A DNA stretch of 17,417 nt. Source: Paludibacter sp. UBA5753. GTDB lineage: Bacteria > Bacteroidota > Bacteroidia > Bacteroidales > Paludibacteraceae. Shown one piece after another: positions 4,605-11,105 of this stretch. The notes under the pieces are model-generated. The model ran no database searches and was not told the DNA's origin. It saw only the letters and a list, made by a program, of their open reading frames with translations. Position 1 is the stretch's first letter. Each line of letters starts with the position of its first letter. Made by a program: the position numbers and the translations under genes. The stretch is taken from positions 1 to 17,417 of the forward strand of contig DIFH01000069.1 of NCBI GenBank assembly GCA_002427615.1, written 5' to 3'.

Positions 4605-5705
4605 CTACCTTTTTTCTGTCGATTTTTCGATAACGGATTCTATTTCTCCAATGCTCATGTTCCTGCCGACTATTTTTCCGGATTTATCAATTAATACTGT
4701 AGCCGGAATTGAATTTACCGCGTACAGTTTTGCGCCTTTACATTTCCAGCCTTGTAAGTCCGAAATATGTTTCCAGGTCAGGTCGTGTTTGGCGATTGCA
4801 CTTTTCCAGGCTTCTTCATTATCGTCGAGCGACACTCCCAGAATTTCTAAACGTTTTCCTTTATTAATATTGTATAGTTCTTTCATTTCGGGCAACGACT
4901 GAATGCACGGGGCGCACCACGAAGCCCAGAAATCCACCAAAACATAGTCTGTTTTGCCTACGAGTGAGGATAAAGCCAGACTGTCGCCGGTTAACGAGGG
5001 TAGTTTAATATCTGTAAATAATTGTCCTTTGGTTGTTTTCTTTTCGATTTCGATATCGGCAATTATTTCCTGAATACGCTTGATTTTTTTTGTATCATCA
5101 TTCATTTGGCTGATAACACTTTCTTTTTCGGCGATGGACATTGCATAAAAAGATGACATAAATATATGTGTGCCAACAATTGTATTTACATTCGCTAACG
5201 CGTATTTTAAATCAATGCCGACTTCCTCCTTGCTCAGCTTTTCCATTTCTGCGGCAAAAGCCGCTTTTTGTTCCTTGGTTTGGTTGCTGTCGTTATTAGC
5301 GTTATAAAACGCTTCGGAATTGATATAAAACAGTTTTTTTTCGTTCAGATATGTTTGCAATAAATCATTTTGCGGGGTTCCGCTGAAAATAAAACTTGCG
5401 CTGTCTATCTTTACCATAATGTTCCCATTTTCAAATACAAATGCCTGACGTATTTTTTCGCCCGAGGGTAATTCGCAATCTAAATAGGCAATTCTCGCGC
5501 TGTCGCATACGCCTTTAAACGAGAAAATTCCATTCTCAATTTTAACGCTGTCAATCGGAATCCATACGCGATTGATCCGTTCTTTGATGAAAACAGTCTG
5601 ACCGTTGAGTAGCGGATCTTCAATAACGCCTTCAATTTTATATCCGGTAGATGTGCAACTAAACAATGAGATTATTGAGAATAAGCAAAATAAGGTTCTT
5701 TTCAT
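4605..5705 (-). CDS. TlpA-like thiol-disulfide lipoprotein with N-terminal DUF4369-like domain (366 aa)
   Basis: Predicted envelope thiol-disulfide oxidoreductase. From the chosen start (MKRTLFCLFSIISLFSC) it has an SPII signal with the acceptor Cys at residue 17. A beta-rich domain follows (about 25-110; YKIEGVIEDPLLNGQTVFIKE), resembling the DUF4369 module common before TlpA domains in Bacteroidales. Next is a charged helical linker and a C-terminal thioredoxin fold (about 228-366) with the redox motif WCAPC at 263-267 and the cis-proline in SIPATVLID. A start five codons upstream (5718-5720) is possible, but it would put MKLIY before the charged signal start. The gene is divergent from mutY. 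The substrate is unknown; the family reduces or re-pairs disulfides in exported proteins. Confidence 0.9.
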   Translation of the reverse strand: MKRTLFCLFSIISLFSCTSTGYKIEGVIEDPLLNGQTVFIKERINRVWIPIDSVKIENGIFSFKGVCDSARIAYLDCELPSGEKIRQAFVFENGNIMVKIDSASFIFSGTPQNDLLQTYLNEKKLFYINSEAFYNANNDSNQTKEQKAAFAAEMEKLSKEEVGIDLKYALANVNTIVGTHIFMSSFYAMSIAEKESVISQMNDDTKKIKRIQEIIADIEIEKKTTKGQLFTDIKLPSLTGDSLALSSLVGKTDYVLVDFWASWCAPCIQSLPEMKELYNINKGKRLEILGVSLDDNEEAWKSAIAKHDLTWKHISDLQGWKCKGAKLYAVNSIPATVLIDKSGKIVGRNMSIGEIESVIEKSTEKR

Positions 5706-5735
5706 ATAGATTAGTTTCAATAGATGATATTATAT

Positions 5736-5766
5736 TTTGCAGGTAAAGCAAATGCTTTTATCTTTG
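5736..5766 (+). promoter_or_regulatory. Promoter of mutY
   Basis: TTTG (5736-5739), a 19-base spacer and TATCTTTG (5759-5766) match the Bacteroidota -33/-7 consensus in sequence and spacing. The start codon of mutY is about 64 bp downstream. Confidence 0.65.
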
Positions 5767-5829
5767 TGTGCAAAGATGCTAAATATTTTTCAGAAAAATA
5801 ATTTTTAACGGCCTAAACATTAAAAATAA

Positions 5830-6882
5830 ATGCAATTATTATCGAAAACGATTGTAAACTGGTATAATATAAACAAACGTGAACTTCCTTGGCGCGACAT
5901 CGACGATCCGTACAGGATTTGGATTTCTGAAATTATACTTCAGCAAACGCGTGTAAATCAGGGAATGAATTATTATCTCAGATTTATTGAGCGTTTCCCG
6001 AACGTGAGCGTTTTGGCTTGTGCCGAAGAGGATGAAGTGCTCAAGTACTGGCAGGGATTAGGCTATTATTCAAGGGCAAGGAATCTGCATAAAGCTGCAA
6101 AACAGATTGCTAATGAATTTAAAGGAGTTTTTCCTACGGAACATCAGGCGGTTTTGAAACTTGCGGGAATCGGAGTTTATACGGCAGCTGCCATTTGTTC
6201 GTTTGCTTACAACCAGCCATATCCGGTTGTTGATGGAAATGTTTACAGGGTTTTGTCGCGATTGTTTGGTATTGATACGCCTATTGATTCGGGGAAAGGA
6301 GTAAAGCAATTTGCCCGTTTGGCTCAGGATTTCCTCGATTTGTCACAGCCGGGTTTGCACAATCAGGCGCTGATGGAGTTCGGAGCGTTGCAGTGTGTTC
6401 CCGCTTCGCCCGATTGTAAAAGTTGTCCTTTGTCTATGGATTGCCGCACTTTTGAATCAGGCATGGTTTCGTCGCTACCGGTTAAAACGCAGAAAGTGAA
6501 AGTGAAGGAAAGGTTTTTTAATTATCTTGTTGTTGAATTACAGGGAAATACATTTATACAAAAAAGAACAGGCGCCGATATCTGGAAAAATTTATATGAA
6601 TTTCCGTTGATTGAATCGGATCATCTTTTTACCGCAGATGATTTGCTCCCGAATGCCGACTTTATTGCCTTATTCAATGGAATTAACAAGGTTGATATAG
6701 TGAATATTTCTACACCGGTAAAACATGTTCTTACCCACCGGATTATTCATGCCGTCTTTATTACTTTGAGTATTTCGAACAAAAACCGACAGTTGGAAGA
6801 TTATATTGAAATTCCTGTTAACCAAATTGACGAATATGCAGTTTCGCGGTTGATTGAAATGTTTTTGGAGAATAGAGGATAA
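5830..6882 (+). CDS. mutY: A/G-specific adenine glycosylase MutY (350 aa)
   Basis: Base-excision repair enzyme that removes adenine mispaired with 8-oxoguanine. The helix-hairpin-helix glycosylase domain (about 1-205) contains catalytic E34 in WISEIILQQTRV, the HhH LAGIGVYTAAA (111-121) and catalytic D135 in VVDGNV. A [4Fe-4S] loop with cysteines 189, 196, 199 and 205 (C-x6-C-x2-C-x5-C) closes the domain. The C-terminal NUDIX-like 8-oxoG recognition domain spans about 225-345 (VKHVLTHRIIH at 297-307). Length is normal and all catalytic residues are present. It is a single gene with its own promoter (5736-5766) and a bidirectional terminator downstream. Confidence 0.97.
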   Translation: MQLLSKTIVNWYNINKRELPWRDIDDPYRIWISEIILQQTRVNQGMNYYLRFIERFPNVSVLACAEEDEVLKYWQGLGYYSRARNLHKAAKQIANEFKGVFPTEHQAVLKLAGIGVYTAAAICSFAYNQPYPVVDGNVYRVLSRLFGIDTPIDSGKGVKQFARLAQDFLDLSQPGLHNQALMEFGALQCVPASPDCKSCPLSMDCRTFESGMVSSLPVKTQKVKVKERFFNYLVVELQGNTFIQKRTGADIWKNLYEFPLIESDHLFTADDLLPNADFIALFNGINKVDIVNISTPVKHVLTHRIIHAVFITLSISNKNRQLEDYIEIPVNQIDEYAVSRLIEMFLENRG

Positions 6883-6942
6883 AGTTTTTGAATTTTTTTT
6901 CAATTCATTGTCCGATAAATTGTGGATATTTGATGAAAAAAT

Positions 6943-6977
6943 AATCCCATCAGGCATTTTCTGTGCATGATGGGATT
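6943..6977. terminator. Bidirectional terminator between mutY and the thioredoxin gene
   Basis: A perfect 10-bp stem (AATCCCATCA at 6943-6952, TGATGGGATT at 6968-6977) with a 15-nt loop. It is followed by GTTTTC on the plus strand and ATTTTTTC on the minus strand. It separates the convergent mutY and thioredoxin genes. Confidence 0.88.
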
Positions 6978-7010
6978 GTTTTCAATTTCAAAAAAAAAAT
7001 ATCGGCTGGA

Positions 7011-7445
7011 TTATTTACTGAAGAAGTGTTGTTTTACCAATGCTTCAAATTCGTCGTAATCGCGATAACCTAATTCCGATTTGTAACCTGTTTTGCTATC
7101 GACAAAAACGATGGTTGGCATGGCTTCCACATTGAAACGCCGGGCGAGTTCAGGTTCCTGGTCTACATCGATTTTATATACAATCAGTTTTCCGTTATAT
7201 TTATTTTGAATAGCTTGTAAATGTGGCGCCAACATTTTACAGGGACGACACCATACTGCGTGAAAATCGAGAATAACCGGAATGTTTCCAACCCGCGTAA
7301 AGGTTTTGTTTTTATCGAAATTCCAGACTTTCTGTTTGAAGCTTGCCGTGTTTAATTCAATAATCTTTACATTTTCAGTTGTTTGGGCTAATAGTCCAGC
7401 GCTTAAAAACAGGCTTATCATTAAAAGTTGAATCGTTTTTTTCAT
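7011..7445 (-). CDS. Exported thioredoxin-like protein (144 aa)
   Basis: A single-domain thioredoxin with a signal peptide (MKKTIQLLMISLFLSAGLLA, likely cleaved before Q21), so it acts in the periplasm. The redox motif is WCRPC (65-69) in VILDFHAVWCRPCKMLAPHL, and the cis-proline is P110 in EAMPTIVFVD. The internal FDKNKTFTRVGNIPVILDF gives it a slightly longer N-terminal part than cytoplasmic TrxA. It is last in a minus-strand cluster with the lipoprotein 46 bp upstream and the beta-barrel gene above that. It might maintain thiols of those or other envelope proteins (inference). Confidence 0.92.
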   Translation of the reverse strand: MKKTIQLLMISLFLSAGLLAQTTENVKIIELNTASFKQKVWNFDKNKTFTRVGNIPVILDFHAVWCRPCKMLAPHLQAIQNKYNGKLIVYKIDVDQEPELARRFNVEAMPTIVFVDSKTGYKSELGYRDYDEFEALVKQHFFSK

Positions 7446-7491
7446 TTGTTGTTTTCTTTTTTATTTTTGTTTAAATGTTTATCCCGAGAAA

Positions 7492-8325
7492 TCAGTTTTC
7501 GTATCTGAGTTTAATCCTGCCAATACGAACGGTTGCTTTTTCACTTTCTTTTTGCAGTTGTTTTATTTCTTTTTTTACTGTCCATAAATCATAGGTAGCG
7601 GCTATCGCTTTTTTGTCTTGTTCGGATAAATAATAAGATATTTTTTTCTTTCCAAGTAAGCTTACTTTGATGCGTTCCGATTTGTGTTGGGCGATAAATG
7701 CAGAAACTCCGTTATCATCTTCATTTTTAAAGGTTAAACTTTCCCAATAAACACCGCCATCGGTGAAACTGTGAAAAATTCCTTTCGATTTATTGGTTGT
7801 GTCGGTTTGTGCTTGCAAATTATTTACCGAAACCTGAACGGCAAAATGTTCGGTTTTGCTGCCTGTTACATTGCTTACAAAATATAAATCGGCATTTTCG
7901 TCAACGTAACACTTTAAATAGTTTCTGTTCGTGTTTTGTTCGGTGATTTGTGATTTATAAACATAATTTCCGAATTCTTGGTATGTTTCGTTTTTTTCAA
8001 AGCGGAATTCTTTCAGAATCGAGTCGAGTACATGTTGTTTGAACGGTAAAATGCTGTCGCAATAAATAATTGTCCGGGCGCTTTCGCGACGAATAATCGT
8101 ATCTTTGTAAGCGGCAGCAATTTTGCGTTTTGCAACGAGGCGCGGGAAAAGCAGATTTATGGTGTCAATTTTCAGTTTGGCGTTATTATAGTCGTTTGCA
8201 ATGATTAATTGTTCTATTTGTTTTAGCCTTTCGTCGGCTTGTTTTTCTTGTCTTCCTCTTGAATTACAAGAACTTAAAATAATTAAATACAAAATTGCCG
8301 CAAAAAAAGGAAGTTTTTTAAGCAT
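7492..8325 (-). CDS. Hypothetical lipoprotein with coiled-coil ends (277 aa)
   Basis: I do not recognise a named family. MLKKLPFFAAILYLIILSSC gives an SPII signal with the acceptor Cys at residue 20. Residues about 25-60 (RQEKQADERLKQIEQLIIANDYNNAKLKIDTI) and 245-268 (DLWTVKKEIKQLQKESEKATV) are charged heptad-like helices. The middle (about 115-235) is beta-rich (YLKCYVDENADLYFVSNV, GGVYWESLTF). It lies between a porin-like barrel and a periplasmic thioredoxin on one strand with short gaps, so an envelope role is likely. No enzymatic motif is visible. Confidence 0.85.
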   Translation of the reverse strand: MLKKLPFFAAILYLIILSSCNSRGRQEKQADERLKQIEQLIIANDYNNAKLKIDTINLLFPRLVAKRKIAAAYKDTIIRRESARTIIYCDSILPFKQHVLDSILKEFRFEKNETYQEFGNYVYKSQITEQNTNRNYLKCYVDENADLYFVSNVTGSKTEHFAVQVSVNNLQAQTDTTNKSKGIFHSFTDGGVYWESLTFKNEDDNGVSAFIAQHKSERIKVSLLGKKKISYYLSEQDKKAIAATYDLWTVKKEIKQLQKESEKATVRIGRIKLRYEN

Positions 8326-8390
8326 ATAGTTTTTATTAAAAGTGATAAGGGAAAAATAATCTTGTCTGTCAGTTGTGATTTGTTGCCATT

Positions 8391-9119
8391 TTAAAACAGA
8401 AGCCCGATTGAAAAGTCCATGCTTGCCGGATAGAGTTCAAGAGCTGCATGGTAATTATGTATGCCATCGGTCATATAATTACTGCCTAAAGCAAGATTCG
8501 ATAAGGAATTTTTGTACGTAATTTCGCCAAAAAGTTTTAGGTTATTTGCAATATGGCATTGAGTTCCTACGCCTAAAAAAAATCCGATAATACTTGGTGA
8601 AGTCAATGGTAAAATGTTGATAGGCTGCAAGGTGGTATTTGGTATGCTCGACTCGTGTTTTTCGGTGGCGGTTAAAATAAAACCGGTTGTAACTCCACCC
8701 TGTAGATAATAACTTATTTTTTTCGTTGCCGGACTTTGTAATTTTAAACCTAAGGGAATTTCTATCTGAGAATAATTAAGGCGATAGTTGTCTTTTGTGG
8801 CTGCATCATTCAACGACAAACTGTCGAAAACATAGCCTCCGAACGTATTGTAATTAACTCCTGAAACAACGGATAACAATGGATTGATTTCATATTCGGC
8901 AACAACTCCCAATCCATATTTCATCGAAGCGCCATCGGCTTCAGCATCGTTATGTTTTACCCCCAACCACGAAATACTGGGCGTTATTTTAACGCCGAAA
9001 GTTATTTTTTCAAAATTTATACCCGATAGATCGAAGGATTGCTTCGGAATTCCTGTATAGTGGGCTTTAAGTTGTATAGAGAAAAAAATAAGGAATATTA
9101 AAAGGATGTTTTTTTGCAT
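8391..9119 (-). CDS. PorT-like outer-membrane beta-barrel protein (242 aa)
   Basis: Predicted small outer-membrane barrel. A signal peptide (MQKNILLIFLIFFSIQLKA) is followed by alternating amphipathic strands (ITFGVKITPSISWLGV, YGLGVVAEYEINPLLSVVSGVNYN). It has the signature YSQIEIPLGLKLQS of the PorT / OMP_b-brl_2 group and a typical barrel C-terminus MDFSIGLLF ending in Phe. In this group some members serve the type IX secretion system, but most are of unknown role, and nothing here proves a secretion function. It heads the minus-strand cluster ending in thioredoxin and is divergent from the capsule export operon. Confidence 0.85.
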   Translation of the reverse strand: MQKNILLIFLIFFSIQLKAHYTGIPKQSFDLSGINFEKITFGVKITPSISWLGVKHNDAEADGASMKYGLGVVAEYEINPLLSVVSGVNYNTFGGYVFDSLSLNDAATKDNYRLNYSQIEIPLGLKLQSPATKKISYYLQGGVTTGFILTATEKHESSIPNTTLQPINILPLTSPSIIGFFLGVGTQCHIANNLKLFGEITYKNSLSNLALGSNYMTDGIHNYHAALELYPASMDFSIGLLF

Positions 9120-9151
9120 AACCGTAAACTTTATATGTTTGATATTTTGTG

Positions 9152-9159
9152 CAAATTTA
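9152..9159 (-). promoter_or_regulatory. Candidate -7 box for the PorT-like cluster
   Basis: On the minus strand the sequence reads TAAATTTG, a match to TAnnTTTG, 33-40 bp upstream of the start codon. No good TTTG stands at the -33 position; only TTAA is found there. Confidence 0.4.
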
Positions 9160-9356
9160 ATAGATTTTTTTAATGTTGGCTTAATTATCGTGTTTGAAAG
9201 ATGGTATACCCATCAAAATTGTTATTTTAAATTTTATTGTGAAGCAGACATATCAAAGTAGTTTAAATTATTATGCTGTTTTTATTATAAAACAAAGATT
9301 ATTCCAAACTTATAAATTAGAAAAAAGTGGAAGAACATAAATGTTTTTAATCAAAT

Positions 9357-9388
9357 TTTTCGATGTTCACATAAATTTAATATCTTTG
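9357..9388 (+). promoter_or_regulatory. Promoter of the polysaccharide export operon
   Basis: TATCTTTG (9381-9388) matches the Bacteroidota -7 consensus exactly. TTTT (9357-9360) lies at the -33 position with a 20-base spacer. The expected transcript start is only about 25-30 bp before the first gene's ATG, leaving a short leader. No inverted repeats flank it, so phase inversion is not suggested. Confidence 0.6.
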
Positions 9389-9421
9389 CATTTGAAATAT
9401 TTTATTTAAAATACTTTATTA

Positions 9422-10231
9422 ATGTTTAGTCGTATCACACAAGCATTTATATTTACCTCAATTTGTTGTTTGCTGAGTTCGTGTATAACCTCGAATAAAG
9501 TTAACTATATGCAGACACCCGGTTTTAATATTCCTGCTTACAAGGATAGTATTTCGTTTCAGGATTATGAATTACGTGTGGGCGATCGGCTTTTTGTGAA
9601 AGTGTACTCCACCGATGACAAAACCAACGCGTTGTTTAACGGCTCCTCCAATAATTCCCAGTTAATGTCCGGTTCAGGAATGGGTTCGGCCATGGATCTT
9701 TATACCTATCTTATCGAAAAGAATGGCGCTATCAATTTTCCCATGATTGGCGACGTGCAAATGGCTGGAAAAACTCTTCGGGAGGCAACAACAGCTCTCG
9801 AAACAGCTCTTGAACCGATTTTTAAATACAGTTCGGTTGAAATGCGTGTAACAAACAGAAACTTCAGCGTAATTGGGAGTGGAAAGTCGGCGTATTTACC
9901 TATGCCACAGGAGAAAATCAATATCTTCAAAGCGTTGGCAATGGCAGGCGACATAGGTATTTATGGCGACAGAAAAAAAGTAAGAATACTCAGAGAAACC
10001 GATGCGGGCGTAAAGGTGAAGGTTTTTGACATTAGGAGCGCCGATATTATACATTCCGAGTTTTTTTATATCGAACCGAATGATGTTATCTATATTCAAA
10101 CAGTAAGTGAGCAGTTTTTCAGCATTACCAATTTACCGAGTTTTATTTCAACGCTTTTATCCACTTTTTCGTTTGGCGTTTTATTGTACGATACTTTTCA
10201 GAATATTGACAAACCTACAACTCAACAATAA
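9422..10231 (+). CDS. Wza-like polysaccharide export lipoprotein 1 (269 aa)
   Basis: Outer-membrane polysaccharide export protein of the Wza/OPX family, expected to form the exit channel with the Wzc-like protein encoded downstream. The SPII signal ends LLSSC with the acceptor Cys at residue 21. The Poly_export domain covers about 46-143 (YELRVGDRLFVKVYS, YLIEKNGAINFPMIGDVQMAGKTLREA). An SLBB-like domain follows (about 145-225), ending in the family motif FFYIEPNDVIYI. A hydrophobic C-terminal segment (FISTLLSTFSFGVLLY, about 241-256) may span the outer membrane as Wza's C-terminal helix does. First gene of the locus, 25-30 bp after the predicted transcript start. Confidence 0.9.
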   Translation: MFSRITQAFIFTSICCLLSSCITSNKVNYMQTPGFNIPAYKDSISFQDYELRVGDRLFVKVYSTDDKTNALFNGSSNNSQLMSGSGMGSAMDLYTYLIEKNGAINFPMIGDVQMAGKTLREATTALETALEPIFKYSSVEMRVTNRNFSVIGSGKSAYLPMPQEKINIFKALAMAGDIGIYGDRKKVRILRETDAGVKVKVFDIRSADIIHSEFFYIEPNDVIYIQTVSEQFFSITNLPSFISTLLSTFSFGVLLYDTFQNIDKPTTQQ

Positions 10232-10284
10232 TGTTGGATGTGTTTTTTAATTTTTTGAATAAAAATTAGTTATTGAAATATTCT

Positions 10285-11037
10285 ATGATAAATAAAGTTC
10301 ATATATTCATTTTTCTTGTACTGACAATGACATTAACTTCTTGTTATAATTACAGAAGTATTGGATTGTTACAGGAGAAAAACAGATCGTTGCCAACGTA
10401 TAAAAAATCGGAATACGTCGATTATCGGATCCGTGTGAATGATGAAATTATATATCGTTTAATGACATCAGACGAAACTATTTCAAAATTAATTTCTTCG
10501 GAAAGTGCAGGTTCGTCACAAAACATGATGACATACAGGGTTTATCCCGATGGAACAATTGACCTGCCATTTATAAAAAATATTTATATAGAAGGTTTGA
10601 CATTGAATGAGGCTTCAAAAGTAATCGAAGACAGATTCAGGGAGTTGATTCCCGATGCTGCCATAAAACTAACATTAGCCAATAAAACTTTTACCGTCAT
10701 CGGAGAAGCAGGTACGGGCGTTTTCAATATTTCAAGAGATAAATTTACTATTTATCAGGCGTTGTCGTTGTCGGGGGATTTAAAACACTCCGGCGATTTT
10801 AAACATGTACGCATAATACGCGAAAACAATGAGGGGACTGAAGTACTCGAATTTGATATCCGTCCTGCAAGTGTAATCGAATCGAAATATTATTATATTT
10901 ATCCCAACGATATAATTTATGTCCAAAGAGCAGCATCGAGTTTTTATAAAATTGAAAATTCGTGGAGTAACTTTATAGGCGTTGTATCGTCGTCTTTATC
11001 ATTGTTAGTTACCGTGTTGTATTATGGAAAACTTTGA
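10285..11037 (+). CDS. Wza-like polysaccharide export lipoprotein 2 (250 aa)
   Basis: A second OPX-family protein directly after the first (53-bp gap) and clearly its paralogue. The ATG at 10285 gives MINKVHIFIFLVLTMTLTSC, an SPII signal with Cys at residue 20. A TTG four codons upstream is in frame but not needed. The Poly_export domain (about 43-130) contains RIRVNDEIIYRLM and YRVYPDGTIDLPFIKNIYIEGLTLNEA. The SLBB-like part (about 133-212) ends YYYIYPNDIIYVQ. A C-terminal hydrophobic segment (about 229-247) is present. Two differing OPX subunits next to one Wzc-like protein suggest a hetero-oligomeric or alternative exit channel (inference). Confidence 0.9.
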   Translation: MINKVHIFIFLVLTMTLTSCYNYRSIGLLQEKNRSLPTYKKSEYVDYRIRVNDEIIYRLMTSDETISKLISSESAGSSQNMMTYRVYPDGTIDLPFIKNIYIEGLTLNEASKVIEDRFRELIPDAAIKLTLANKTFTVIGEAGTGVFNISRDKFTIYQALSLSGDLKHSGDFKHVRIIRENNEGTEVLEFDIRPASVIESKYYYIYPNDIIYVQRAASSFYKIENSWSNFIGVVSSSLSLLVTVLYYGKL

Positions 11038-11105
11038 AATTCGCTTTATTTTTTAATTACAATATCTTAATAGTTAACTGAATACATCACATAACCATAA
11101 ATTGA

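Larger units (their letters stand above)
9120..9421. other. Divergent intergenic region between the PorT-like gene and the capsule locus
   Basis: This 302-bp AT-rich region contains no gene that I can support. It holds the two divergent promoter candidates (9152-9159 on the minus strand, 9357-9388 on the plus strand). The middle (about 9190-9350) shows no clear hairpin, invertible-promoter repeat or operator. Notably, there is no upxY- or upxZ-type antitermination gene such as precedes many Bacteroides capsule loci. Confidence 0.6.

Noticed and set aside
5706..5720. Upstream ATG of the TlpA-like gene
   Set aside because: The second Met (5705) begins a standard lipoprotein signal (MKRTLF). 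The upstream five residues are not typical, although they cannot be excluded.
10273..10284. TTG start four codons before the second export lipoprotein
   Set aside because: The ATG at 10285 gives a normal SPII signal peptide; the TTG adds nothing recognisable.
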